Both the position numbers and the translations under genes were made by a program. Positions 47,268 to 56,929 of a stretch of 64,000 bases of DNA are shown piece after piece. The stretch covers positions 1-64,000 of the forward strand of contig SHWE01000003.1 in assembly GCA_009693985.1 (NCBI GenBank), given 5' to 3'. The notes under the pieces were generated by a model that did not search any database, was not told the DNA's origin, and saw only the letters and a list, made by a program, of their open reading frames with translations. Position 1 is the first letter of the stretch. Every line of letters begins with the position of its first letter. This stretch comes from Alphaproteobacteria bacterium (GTDB taxonomy: Bacteria > Pseudomonadota > Alphaproteobacteria > Micropepsales > Micropepsaceae).

Positions 47268-49169
47268 ATGGCATCCTGGCGTCGCGGCGGCCATCTGCTG
47301 GGCTGTATCGCGCTTCTCGCTCTGTTCCCGCTTGCGGCAACCCCCGCCGCCACCCAAGCTGTTCGCGCAAATCAGACGAGCAATACACCGATGTGGGATC
47401 TGACCGATCTGTTTCCGACCCCGGAATCCTGGGCCGTCGAATATGATTCGACGAAGGCCGCGGCGGACATGCTTGCCGCTTTCAAGGGCTCGCTCGGAAC
47501 CAGTGCGAATGCGATGATGAATGCGCTCAACGCCATCAGTCAGGTCAACAAGCGGGCCTCGCGACTGTTCACCTATGCGAGCCTGATGTCCGACGAGGAT
47601 CTCTCGGTCGCGCGCAATCAGGAACGCAAGCAGCAGGCCGGCGCGCTGATGACGTTGATCAATGAGCGCACGTCATGGCTCGCGCCCGAAATCCTTGGCG
47701 TCGGTGCGGAGAAGGTGAAAGCGTTCCAAGCCGAGGAAAGCGGGCTCGCCACGCGCCATTCGTTCTTCCTCGACAATACGCTGCGCGCTTCCGCCCATAC
47801 GCTTGGGCTCGAGGCCGAAGGCGTGCTCGCCGCCGCCGGCGATGTGCTGCAACAGCCCGATTTCATCTATGGCCAGCTCGCCAATAATGATCTGCCCTAT
47901 CCGAGCGTCACGCTCGCGGACGGTACGGCGGTGACGCTCGATCAATCCGCTTACGAGAAATACCGCCAGGCCCCCAATCGCGCCGACCGCAAGCTGGTGT
48001 TCGATGCCTTCTGGGGCGCGTGGAAGAAATACGAGAGCACTGACGGGGCGGTGCTCACCGCGCAGATCATGGGCGATGTGTTCGTCGCCAAAGCGCGCAA
48101 GTATCGCAACGCGCTTTCGGCTGCGCTCTTTCCCGACAACATGCCAGAAACCGTCTATCGCACGCTGGTGGGGGAGGCCAATAAGGGGCTTCCGACGCTT
48201 CACCGCTATTTCTCCTTGCGCAAGCGCCTGCTCGGCATCAATGGCGATCTTCATTATTACGACGTCTATCCGACCATGTTCCCGAACGGGGTGACTCCGA
48301 AATTCGACGTCGCCCAATCCGAGCGCCTCACGCTTGCCGCGCTGGCGCCCTATGGTGAGGAATATCTCGACCTGCTGCGGCAAGGCTTCGCCGGCAAATG
48401 GACCGACGCCCATCCGCGGCCGCACAAGGCCTCGGGCGCTTATATGAACGGCAGCGCTTACGACGTGCATCCTTATCTGCTGCTCAATCACAATGACGAT
48501 TATCAATCGCTCTCGACGCTGGCGCATGAATGGGGCCACGCCGTCCACACCATGTTGACGACCAAGAACCAGCCTTACGAGAAGGCGAATTACTCCACCT
48601 TCATCGCCGAATCCGCCTCGATCGCCAACGAGATGCTGCTCGACGATTACATGGTGGCGCACGCCAAGACGCGCGAAGAGAAGCTCTATTATCTCGGCGA
48701 GGGACTGGAATCGATCCGCGGCACGTTCTTCCGCCAGGTGATGTTCGCGGAGTTCGAGCTCAGCATCCATGAGGAGATCGAGCGCGGACGTCCGCTATCG
48801 GGCGCGCGGCTGACCGATATCTATTGCAGCTTGTTGCGCAAATATCATGGCGAGGCCGAGGGGTTCATGAAGATTGATCCCGCCTATTGCATCGAATGGG
48901 CGTTCGTTCCGCACTTCTTCTTCGATTTCTACGTCTATCAATATGCGACGTCGATGGCGGGAGCGGCCGAATTCACCGACCGGATCGCCAGGGAAGGGCG
49001 CCCCGCCACCGAACGGTTTCTCGACATGCTGCGCGCGGGCGGTTCCGAATATCCTTACGATCTATACAAGCGCGCAGGCATCGACATAGCAAGCCCGGCA
49101 CCCTACCAGGCGCTGATCGCGCGCATGAACCGCATCATGGATGAGATCGAAAAGCTCGCGCCGCGCTAG
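47268..49169 (+). CDS. M3-family oligoendopeptidase F-like metallopeptidase with signal peptide
   Basis: HEWGHAVHTM zinc motif; WDLTDLFPTPESW; leader GCIALLALFPLAATPAATQA. Confidence 0.88.
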   Translation: MASWRRGGHLLGCIALLALFPLAATPAATQAVRANQTSNTPMWDLTDLFPTPESWAVEYDSTKAAADMLAAFKGSLGTSANAMMNALNAISQVNKRASRLFTYASLMSDEDLSVARNQERKQQAGALMTLINERTSWLAPEILGVGAEKVKAFQAEESGLATRHSFFLDNTLRASAHTLGLEAEGVLAAAGDVLQQPDFIYGQLANNDLPYPSVTLADGTAVTLDQSAYEKYRQAPNRADRKLVFDAFWGAWKKYESTDGAVLTAQIMGDVFVAKARKYRNALSAALFPDNMPETVYRTLVGEANKGLPTLHRYFSLRKRLLGINGDLHYYDVYPTMFPNGVTPKFDVAQSERLTLAALAPYGEEYLDLLRQGFAGKWTDAHPRPHKASGAYMNGSAYDVHPYLLLNHNDDYQSLSTLAHEWGHAVHTMLTTKNQPYEKANYSTFIAESASIANEMLLDDYMVAHAKTREEKLYYLGEGLESIRGTFFRQVMFAEFELSIHEEIERGRPLSGARLTDIYCSLLRKYHGEAEGFMKIDPAYCIEWAFVPHFFFDFYVYQYATSMAGAAEFTDRIAREGRPATERFLDMLRAGGSEYPYDLYKRAGIDIASPAPYQALIARMNRIMDEIEKLAPR

Positions 49170-49175
49170 GCGGGC

Positions 49176-49901
49176 TCACTGGATCGCGCAAGTCATCGTC
49201 ACGTTGACGGTCACGGTCTCTTCGCCGGACGCGACGGGCGGAGGTCCGGCTTCCGCTGCCAAGGCCCGCGCCATGGCGAACATGGGCACCGGCCTGCTGC
49301 TGCTACCTTCCTGGATCGTCATCACCGCGCTCAAATTCACCCCGGCTGCGCTTGCGAGCGTGCGGGCTTTCGCGGCAGCGTCGGCGACGGTGGCGTCGCG
49401 CGCCCGCTCGGCCAGCGGCTTGGGATTGGTAATGAAGAAGGCGATGCCGCCCACCTCGTTCGCGCCGCTGCGCACCAACGCATCGAGCGTCGGTCCCAAT
49501 TTGGTCAGATCATCGACGATGACGGCGACTTGGTTCGAGACCTGATAACCGACAATGCGCTGCGGCTGAGGATTGTCCTGGCGGAAGGGCGCATATTGCG
49601 GTTGGACCGAAAAGTTCGAGGTCTGGATTTTGTTCTCCGGGATGCCCGCCATCCGAAGCGCCGCGAAGACCCGGTTCATCGCCGTCGTATTCGCGTTCAG
49701 CGCGGCGGCGGCGGTCGGCGCTTGGCTGACAACGCAGGCCGAGAGGCGCGCCGAATCGGGCTTGGCCGAGGCTTCGCCTTCGCCATTGACGATGATGGTG
49801 CGCGAAGCTGCTTCGGCGGCCGCGGCTTGGTGCGCCGGGCCCGCGATGAGAAGCGATGCGGCAAGGGAAACCGGCAGCAGAAGCCGACGCGAAACGACCA
49901 T
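49176..49901 (-). CDS. SIMPL-domain (DUF541) secreted protein
   Basis: TIIVNGEGEASAKPDSARLSACVVSQAPTAAAALNANTTAMNRVFAALRMAGIPENKIQTSNFSVQPQY. Confidence 0.9.
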   Translation of the reverse strand: MVVSRRLLLPVSLAASLLIAGPAHQAAAAEAASRTIIVNGEGEASAKPDSARLSACVVSQAPTAAAALNANTTAMNRVFAALRMAGIPENKIQTSNFSVQPQYAPFRQDNPQPQRIVGYQVSNQVAVIVDDLTKLGPTLDALVRSGANEVGGIAFFITNPKPLAERARDATVADAAAKARTLASAAGVNLSAVMTIQEGSSSRPVPMFAMARALAAEAGPPPVASGEETVTVNVTMTCAIQ

Positions 49902-49992
49902 GGCAGAACCATCCTTGAGGGGCGGTTTCAGATTACCATCGCAATCGCGGCGGTTGTGATACCAATCCGTGGTGGAAAAGCGGAAAGAGAGC

Positions 49993-50388
49993 TTAGTCCA
50001 ATTCGTGCTTGGTAAGCTCGTCCATCACGATGACGACCGTGCCGTCGAATTCGTGCCGCGCGCCCGTCAAATGGTCGATGCCGTTCGAAAACGGAACATC
50101 CCATTTCCCTTCGGCCGGCGCGAGGTAGACAAGCGCATCCTCGTAGCCATGGGCGCTGCACAGAAGGGTGAGCTCGGCTCTGCTGCGCGGGACCGTCATG
50201 GTGTGGAAGGTCGGATAGTAAATGCCCACAATCTCGCCGTGCTGCCAGCCGGTGCAATCGGCATCGACCGGGCTGACATTCAGGAAAATGGTCTGGGACG
50301 TGCCGTCCATGATAGTGGCGCAGCCGGCAAGCAGGGCCGCAGCCACGCACGCCGTCAATCCCAACCGATGCTTCAAGCCTTTAGCCAT
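49993..50388 (-). CDS. Putative lipoprotein of unknown function
   Basis: Lipobox AALLAGC; TIMDGTSQTIFLNVSPVDADCTGW. Confidence 0.65.
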   Translation of the reverse strand: MAKGLKHRLGLTACVAAALLAGCATIMDGTSQTIFLNVSPVDADCTGWQHGEIVGIYYPTFHTMTVPRSRAELTLLCSAHGYEDALVYLAPAEGKWDVPFSNGIDHLTGARHEFDGTVVIVMDELTKHELD

Positions 50389-50497
50389 GCCGCGTAGCCC
50401 CTTGGACAGAGCGATTAAACGCCACTTCCCTTAAGAGCGGGTTTCGAAGCGGCGCCTTCGCGATTTTCGGCTTTCCTGCTATCAACAGCGGCCCTTT

Positions 50498-50574
50498 GGG
50501 CCTGTAGCTCAGTTGGTTAGAGCCGGCCGCTCATAACGGTCTGGTCGCTGGTTCGAGTCCAGCCGGGCCCACCA
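50498..50574 (+). tRNA. tRNA with CAT anticodon, best read as tRNA-Ile2 (lysidine-type) rather than tRNA-Met
   Basis: 77-nt cloverleaf: acceptor GGGCCTG/CGGGCCC, D arm GCTC..GAGC, anticodon stem GGCCG-CTCATAA-CGGTC, T arm GCTGG-TTCGAGT-CCAGC, encoded CCA. C4-G69 and C5-G68 pairs fit tRNA-Ile2. Confidence 0.93.
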
Positions 50575-50623
50575 CTATTTACTTCGCTGATGTTCGCAGC
50601 GGTCCGCAGTTGTCCATATTGCA

Positions 50624-50805
50624 AAATCGCGCCCAATAATGACCCCACCCCAAAAGCGCCTTACCTCTTTGAACTCGCTGCAAACAATTCGAATTTGTGC
50701 AGTTTGGTTTCGCGTCCAATCGTGAACCCACCAAATTCAGCCATTACGTAACCGATGCAACGCGTTGGGTGCAGTTGAGGGTGGGGTCATTGTTGGACGC
50801 GATTT
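50624..50805. repeat. Inverted-repeat-bounded element (MITE or IS remnant)
   Basis: AAATCGCGCCCAATAATGACCCCACCC (50624-50650) vs reverse complement of 50779-50805 AAATCGCGTCCAACAATGACCCCACCC: 25/27 identical. Confidence 0.7.
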
Positions 50806-51151
50806 CACAGTCGAGCCGTGGAAGCTCGTGGGCGGTCTCAATTATCGCGATCCCTCGGAGCGTTTCGGCGGTCAGCTCATCGCCACCTATTCGGCGGCGA
50901 AGGATTCGTCGCGCATCGGGGCGGTTTGCGTGCCCTCCTGCTTCGCCTCCCCATCATTCTTCATCCTGGATGCGACGGCTTTCTGGAACTTCAATAAAAA
51001 CCTGTCGCTGCGCGCGGGCGTGTTCAATATCTTCGACGAAAAATATTGGTATTGGGGCGACGTGCGCGGCCTGTTATCGACGTCGGTAGCGCGCGATGCC
51101 TATTCGCAGCCGGGGCGTAATATCGCGGTGTCTTTGACCGCTCGTATGTAA
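50804..51151 (+). pseudogene. C-terminal remnant of a TonB-dependent (heme-type) outer-membrane receptor
   Basis: PWKLVGGLNYRDPSERFGGQLIATYSAAKD...FILDATAFWNFNKNLSLRAGVFNIFDEKYWYWGDVRGLLSTSVARDAYSQPGRNIAVSLTARM is a TBDR C-terminus; upstream barrel and plug absent. Confidence 0.82.
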
Positions 51152-51253
51152 CGGTTCAACGCAGATGGAGGTGTCATGTCTTCTCTCGAGTTGCGGGCGG
51201 CCGACATGGCCCTCCGCTATCCCAACATCGCTGGTCCCGATTGGCAGGAGAGA

Positions 51254-51565
51254 TCACCAGATGTCCAAGCTGGACATGCCGGCGACATGAGCCCGGTCGC
51301 CCTCGATGACGACGTTATATTCGGGGCCTGGAGCACTGAACGTGTATTCTCCCTTGACGTCCGTCATTCCGGACGACAGCACCCGTTCTTCGTCATCGAT
51401 GATGATGATGGGCAGACGCCGGGCGAGTTCGCCGTCGCTGAAAACGCCCCTGCAAATGACATTGGCTCCTGTCGTCTTCTTGCACTCGATGCGCAGCGTG
51501 TGCGCGTCGACGGCCGTCGAAAGCATCAAGGCGGCGGCGCTCACGGCCAGACCGATTGTCTTCAT
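51254..51565 (-). CDS. Small secreted hypothetical protein
   Basis: Signal peptide MKTIGLAVSAAALMLSTAVDA; remaining sequence unrecognised. Confidence 0.55.
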   Translation of the reverse strand: MKTIGLAVSAAALMLSTAVDAHTLRIECKKTTGANVICRGVFSDGELARRLPIIIIDDEERVLSSGMTDVKGEYTFSAPGPEYNVVIEGDRAHVAGMSSLDIW

Positions 51566-51654
51566 GTCTTCCTCCCTCTTGGCGGGCGGCTGACTGACCT
51601 TGTCTGACCCGTCGGCCATCATCTTCGATCAATTCATTCCGGAAGCAAAGGTTC

Positions 51655-52218
51655 CTATCGGGCTTGGCTTCCGGAAAACAACCGCACAATCGCGCGCTTT
51701 ATGCGCGCGAACAGACCGGGCTTCTCGCCCGCGCTTGGCGCATGCGGGCGCGGAGAGGCGGCAGGTTCGGGCGCCGCGATGGGTTTCTCCACCACGCCGG
51801 CGAATTTCTTGAAGAATTGCTCGGCGAGAGATTTGGCGGTGGCGTCGATCAGGCGCGCGCCGACTTGCGCGATCTTGCCGCCGACCTGCGCATCGACCGT
51901 ATAGGTCAGAAGCGTGCCCGCGTCCCGATCGATCAGCCGCACCTCGGCGCCGCCTTTGGCGAAACCGGCCGGGCTCTGGCCCTCGCCGCTGATCTTGTAG
52001 CCGTTCGGCGGATCGAGGTCGGAGAGAGTCACCTTGCCCTGGAACTTGGCCGACACCGGACCGAGCTTGATCCCGGCCACCGCCTTCATCTGCGTGTCGG
52101 AAATCTTCTCGATGCTCTCGCAGCCCGGTATGCAGGCTTTCAGGACTTCGGGATTGTTCAGACCGGCCCAGACGGCTTCGCGCGGCGCGGCGATGAACCG
52201 CTCTCCTGTCATGTTCAT
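51655..52218 (-). CDS. CoxG-family (SRPBCC) protein with C-terminal extension
   Basis: MNMTGERFIAAPREAVWAGLNNPEVLKACIPGCESIEKISDTQMKAVAGIKLGPVSAKFQGKVTLSDLDPPNGY; start at ATG 52218. Confidence 0.9.
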   Translation of the reverse strand: MNMTGERFIAAPREAVWAGLNNPEVLKACIPGCESIEKISDTQMKAVAGIKLGPVSAKFQGKVTLSDLDPPNGYKISGEGQSPAGFAKGGAEVRLIDRDAGTLLTYTVDAQVGGKIAQVGARLIDATAKSLAEQFFKKFAGVVEKPIAAPEPAASPRPHAPSAGEKPGLFARIKRAIVRLFSGSQAR

Positions 52219-52339
52219 TCGGCGAAGCTCCTTGGCCGGGACGCGGGCGGCGGTCCTTTGTATGTCTGTCTTACAATAGCACCGGCAAAACGATAGAACA
52301 CCTGTCGAAAGCCATGGCGCGTCCATTTGCGCGCGCGCC

Positions 52340-53083
52340 ATGCGGCAGGGGGAAGCGTTGGCAGTCGAGCCTACAGCCAGATTGACGCCGCTGCAGCATC
52401 AGGCGGCACCCTTGCGCAACAAGATCATCGCCGCGCTCAGGGGCGCCATCGAATCGGGCGTGCTGCAGCCGGGCGCGCGGCTGGTGGAGCGCGATCTCTG
52501 CGGACAGCTCAATGTCAGCCGGACGTCGCTGCGCGAGGCGCTCCGGGAGTTGCAGGCGGACGGCATATTGCTCCAGGCCGGAGCGCAGGGCCTCGCCGTA
52601 AACAGGGTCACGCGCGAGGAGGCCGCCAATGTCTATCGCATCCGCTCCGTGCTGGAAGCGCTGGTGGTGGAACAGTTCATCGAACGCGCCGGCGATGACG
52701 ACATCGCGCGTATCGTTAGGGACGCGGACGGATTGAAGACGGCCTATCGCTCGGGCGACATCGCGCGGATTTTGACCAGCAAGCGGGCCTTCTACGACCG
52801 CATCTGCACCGTGGCCGACAATGCGCTCGCCTTCGACATCCTCAATCGGCTGGTGCTCAGAACCTCCTCCTTGCGCAGCCGCTCGCTCGCCCGAAAGCAG
52901 CGCCAGCAGCAGAGCCCCGGCGAGATCGATGCGATTCTCAAGGCGATCCGCAATCGCGATGCCGCCGCCGCCAGGAAAGCGGCCATCGCCCATGTCGAGA
53001 GCGCGGCGGCTTCGGCCTTCGCCGCCAGTTTTCCCGACCCGGAAATTCCGCCCGCCGCAAAGACGAAGAAGAAACGGCCCTGA
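52340..53083 (+). CDS. GntR-family (FCD/FadR-type) transcriptional regulator
   Basis: IIAALRGAIESGVLQPGARLVERDLCGQLNVSRTSLREALRELQADGIL; C-terminal helical FCD-like domain. Confidence 0.9.
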   Translation: MRQGEALAVEPTARLTPLQHQAAPLRNKIIAALRGAIESGVLQPGARLVERDLCGQLNVSRTSLREALRELQADGILLQAGAQGLAVNRVTREEAANVYRIRSVLEALVVEQFIERAGDDDIARIVRDADGLKTAYRSGDIARILTSKRAFYDRICTVADNALAFDILNRLVLRTSSLRSRSLARKQRQQQSPGEIDAILKAIRNRDAAAARKAAIAHVESAAASAFAASFPDPEIPPAAKTKKKRP

Positions 53084-53086
53084 AAT

Positions 53087-53902
53087 CTATTTGAACGACT
53101 GAAGCGCGCCGGGCTTCGCCACCGCGCGGCCCGCGAGCACGCGGATCAGATGGGCGCGATATTCCCCGGTGGCGTTCAGATCGTTGAGCAGGGAATCGGG
53201 ATCGACGCTGCAATGCGCCACCGCTTCGGGACGGAAATCGGCGCTCAGCGCGGCTTCAAACTCCGCTGGACGGAACACGCCGGATGCGCCCGCGCCCGTC
53301 ACCGCAACCCGCACATTCTTGCCGGTTCGCGCCACGAACACGCCGACGATGGAATAGCGCGAAGCGGGGCTGCGGAATTTGGCGTAACACGCGGAATCGG
53401 GAATGGGGAACTCGATGCGCGTGACGATTTCGCCCGGTTCGCGCAGCGTCTGATAGAGACCGGTGAAGAAATCGTCGGCCGCGATACGCCGCCGGTCGGT
53501 CACGATGGTCGCGCCCAGCGCCAGAACCGCGGAAGGGTAATCGGCTGCCGGATCATTGTTGGCGGTCGATCCGCCGATAGTGCCGCGGTGGCGCACATGG
53601 CGGTCGCCGATGGAACCTGCGAGCCCCGCGAGAACCGGAATGGCATCGCGCACGATTTTCGATTCCGCCACCTCGGCGTGCGTCGTGGCGGCGCCGATCT
53701 TCAACAGGCGTGCCTCCACGGCGATGCCGCGCATCTCGGGGATAGCGGTCAGGTCGATCACATCGCTGGGCGCGGCAAGGCGCTGCTTCATCGTCGGCAG
53801 AAGCGTATGGCCGCCGGATAGAAAGGTCGCGTCCGCGCCGGCGCCGAACAGTTCCTTGGCTTCGGCCAGCGTCTTGGGGCGGTGGTAGACGAGAGGATAC
53901 AT
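53087..53902 (-). CDS. FAD-binding medium subunit of Mo hydroxylase (CoxM-like)
   Basis: ATFLSGGHTLLPTMKQRLAAPSDVIDLTAIPEM; VRHRGTIGGSTANNDPAADYPSAVLALGA. Confidence 0.92.
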   Translation of the reverse strand: MYPLVYHRPKTLAEAKELFGAGADATFLSGGHTLLPTMKQRLAAPSDVIDLTAIPEMRGIAVEARLLKIGAATTHAEVAESKIVRDAIPVLAGLAGSIGDRHVRHRGTIGGSTANNDPAADYPSAVLALGATIVTDRRRIAADDFFTGLYQTLREPGEIVTRIEFPIPDSACYAKFRSPASRYSIVGVFVARTGKNVRVAVTGAGASGVFRPAEFEAALSADFRPEAVAHCSVDPDSLLNDLNATGEYRAHLIRVLAGRAVAKPGALQSFK

Positions 53903-53904
53903 CG

Positions 53905-54423
53905 CTAGCCCTCCGTCTTCGCGTGGTCGGATGCGGGCTGCACGACACGATCCGGTCCCAGCATTTCTTCGGCCGCCGTCAAAATGGCGCGCACGATATT
54001 ATGGTAGCCCGTACAGCGGCAGAGATTGCCTTCCATCTCCTCGCGCACGACATGCTCGTTCAGGGTACCGGGATAGGTGGCGATCAGTTCGGTAGCGGCC
54101 ATGATCATGCCGGGCGTGCAGAAACCGCATTGCAGGCCGTGACATTCGCGGAACGCCTTCTGCACGGGATGGAGTTGGCCACCTTCCGCCAATCCTTCGA
54201 TGGTGGTCACCGCATGCCCGGCCGCTTGGCCGACGAGCACGGTGCAGGACTTCACCGATACGCCGTCCAGATGCACGACGCAGCAGCCGCATTGAGTCGT
54301 GTCGCAGCCGACATGGGTGCCGGTCAGTCCCAGATGCTCGCGCAGGAATTCCGACAGCAGCGTGGGATCGGCCACGTCCTTCGTGATGTCCGCGCCGTTC
54401 ACCTTCATCGCGATTCTGGACAT
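53905..54423 (-). CDS. (2Fe-2S)-binding small subunit of Mo hydroxylase (CoxS-like)
   Basis: [54 protein letters not shown]; start ATG at 54423 overlaps the large-subunit stop. Confidence 0.93.
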   Translation of the reverse strand: MSRIAMKVNGADITKDVADPTLLSEFLREHLGLTGTHVGCDTTQCGCCVVHLDGVSVKSCTVLVGQAAGHAVTTIEGLAEGGQLHPVQKAFRECHGLQCGFCTPGMIMAATELIATYPGTLNEHVVREEMEGNLCRCTGYHNIVRAILTAAEEMLGPDRVVQPASDHAKTEG

Positions 54424-56843
54424 CAGGCGCTTTTCCCTTTGTGAATAGCGGTCCAGATCTTCAATGGCGTCGCCGGCATCGAGACGTCTGGCGGGCCGTA
54501 ATCGAGCAGCGCGTCCTCGATGGCGCTCATGATCACGGCGGGCGCGGGCGTGGTGCCGCCTTCGCCACCGGCCTTCACGCCCAACGGATTGGTGGGAGAA
54601 ATCACCTCCGCGATCTCGGTGACGAAAGAGGGCATGTTGTCGAAGCGCGGCATGCCGTAATCGGTGAAGGCGGCCGCCAGCGGCTGACCGGATTCGGGAT
54701 CGATCACGCAGCCTTCCCACAGCGCCTGACCGACGCCTTGCGCGATGCCGCCATGCGTCTGGCCATGCACGATCATCGGATTGATGCAGCGGCCGACATC
54801 GTCGACGGTGGCATAGCGCAACAGCTCCAGCCCGCCGGTCTGCGGATCGATCTCGATCTCGCACATGCACGAGCCGTTCGGGAAGACCGGCGTGTGCATC
54901 TCATTGTCGCGCCGCACCTTCACCCCATCGGCGTGATCGGGCGAAAGTGCGATGGCAAGGCGCGCCAGATCGAACCAGTCGATGGTGCGGTTGCTGGCGG
55001 TGCTGCGGAAGCAGCCATCGTCGAATTCGACCGAGGCCGGATCGATGTTCAGGCTCGCCGCCATGATGGCCTTGCCCTTGGCGATCATGTCGGTGACGGC
55101 GAGAGAGATGACGGCGCTGGCATGGCGCATCGAGCGCCCCGAATGGGTGCCGCCGCCCGCCGACACCACATCGGTGTCGCCGAGCGTGATCTTGACCTTC
55201 TCGAACGCGATGCCGAGAAGATCGGCGGTGACTTGCGCGAAGCTGGTCTCGTGGCCTTGTCCCGCGGGCTGGGTGCCGATGACCACTTCGACTCCGCCGG
55301 GGCGCACGATCAGATCGGCGCGTTCCTTGGGCGTGCCGATGGAGGATTCGACGTAATTGGCGAAACCGATGCCGAGCAGCTTGCCGCGCGCCTTGGCTTC
55401 TTCTTTGCGTTTCTTGGCGCCTGCGAAATCGCCGATCTCCAACAGGCGGTCCATGTTTTTTTCGTACTCGCCGCTGTCATATTTCGAGCCGACCGCGTTG
55501 GTATAGGGCATCTGCGACGGCTTCACGAGATTGCGCCGGCGCAGCGCGATGCGGTCATAGCCGAGCTCGCGCGCCGCCTTGTCGATCAGACGCTCAATCG
55601 CGAAGGTCACCTCGGGGCGGCCCGAACTGCGATAGGCCTGGGTCGACATCGTGTTGGAATAGACCGCGCGCGAATGCAGCGTGGCGTAAGGAATGTCGTA
55701 GGAGCCGGTGATCAGGCCCGATCCTTTGCTGAGCGGCGACAGCGACACGCAGCGCGCGCCGACATTCGAAAGATTGTGCGCGCGCAGTGCGAGGAACTTG
55801 CCGTTGGCGTCGATGGCCAGCGAGACTTCGGTGACGAGATCGCGACCCTGATAATCGGTGAGGAAGGATTCGGAGCGGTCGGCACGGAATTTTACCGGAC
55901 GGCCGAGCTTCTTCGCCGCCCATACCACCAGTCCGAATTCTATGAAGGCGCGGTTGCGGGTGCCGAAATTGCCGCCGACGTCGAACGAAATAACGCGCAT
56001 CTTGTCGGGCGTCACGCCCAGCACCGAAGACATCTCGTGCTTTTGACGCACGGCGCCGCCGCTGCCGGCATAGAGCGTGTAACGGCCGGTCTTGGCGTCG
56101 TAGTCGCCGAGCGCGGCGCGCGGCTCCAACGGCACGCCGGTGACGCGGCCAAGATGGGTGCGCATGCTGACCACATGGGCGGCGCCGGCGAAGGCGGTGT
56201 CGGTGTTCTTCACATCGCCGAAAATGCTGTCGACCAGCACATTGTCGGGGAGCGCGTCCCACAGGCGCGGCGCGTCCGGCGCGGTGGCGGCCGTCGTGTC
56301 GGCGACCCAGGGCAGGGGATCGTAATCCACCATCACGGCTTCCGCGCCCGCCTGCGCTTGCTGGCGCGTTTCGGCGACCACCATCGCCACCGCTTCGCCG
56401 ACATGCCGCACGCGATCCATGGGGAGCAAATAATGTTCGCCGATATAGACGGGAGTCCCGCCGCGCCCCGTGAGCTTCACGTCGTATTTGGTGGAGGGCA
56501 CCGGATTGTGCGCGATCTGGCCGAGCCCGTCGGCGGCGAGATCGGCGCCCGTGTAAACGCCAAGTACGCCGTCCATCTCGAGGGCCGCGGAGACATCGAT
56601 GCCTTTGATCGTCGCGTGCGGATGGGGCGAGCGCACCATCACCGCGAAGACCTGGCCCGGTAGGCTGAAATCATCCGTGAACCGGCCACGGCCAGTGATC
56701 AGCCGCTCGTCTTCATTGCGGCGAACGGGTTTGCCGACGGATTTGAATTTCTGCGGTGGCAGGCTCAATTTTATGCGCTCTTGCAGGGGGGCGAATTGGT
56801 CTTTTGTATTATGGTCGACCAAATTCCACAAGGAGGCCAACAT
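54423..56843 (-). CDS. Molybdopterin-binding large subunit of Mo hydroxylase (CoxL-like); start uncertain (56768-56843)
   Basis: [85 protein letters not shown]. Confidence 0.9.
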   Translation of the reverse strand: MLASLWNLVDHNTKDQFAPLQERIKLSLPPQKFKSVGKPVRRNEDERLITGRGRFTDDFSLPGQVFAVMVRSPHPHATIKGIDVSAALEMDGVLGVYTGADLAADGLGQIAHNPVPSTKYDVKLTGRGGTPVYIGEHYLLPMDRVRHVGEAVAMVVAETRQQAQAGAEAVMVDYDPLPWVADTTAATAPDAPRLWDALPDNVLVDSIFGDVKNTDTAFAGAAHVVSMRTHLGRVTGVPLEPRAALGDYDAKTGRYTLYAGSGGAVRQKHEMSSVLGVTPDKMRVISFDVGGNFGTRNRAFIEFGLVVWAAKKLGRPVKFRADRSESFLTDYQGRDLVTEVSLAIDANGKFLALRAHNLSNVGARCVSLSPLSKGSGLITGSYDIPYATLHSRAVYSNTMSTQAYRSSGRPEVTFAIERLIDKAARELGYDRIALRRRNLVKPSQMPYTNAVGSKYDSGEYEKNMDRLLEIGDFAGAKKRKEEAKARGKLLGIGFANYVESSIGTPKERADLIVRPGGVEVVIGTQPAGQGHETSFAQVTADLLGIAFEKVKITLGDTDVVSAGGGTHSGRSMRHASAVISLAVTDMIAKGKAIMAASLNIDPASVEFDDGCFRSTASNRTIDWFDLARLAIALSPDHADGVKVRRDNEMHTPVFPNGSCMCEIEIDPQTGGLELLRYATVDDVGRCINPMIVHGQTHGGIAQGVGQALWEGCVIDPESGQPLAAAFTDYGMPRFDNMPSFVTEIAEVISPTNPLGVKAGGEGGTTPAPAVIMSAIEDALLDYGPPDVSMPATPLKIWTAIHKGKSA
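56812..56821. promoter_or_regulatory. Candidate operator palindrome (GntR/FCD-type)
   Basis: Perfect palindrome TGGTCGACCA within ATTATGGTCGACCAAAT between the divergent CoxSML operon and the secreted-protein operon. Confidence 0.35.
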
Positions 56844-56929
56844 GGGAACGCTGCCGCGGGCTATCGCTAAGGCCTTATCGGCCCCGAGCCTGCGGTGTAT
56901 CGTTCCCCCATACACAAGGGGAGGTTGGC

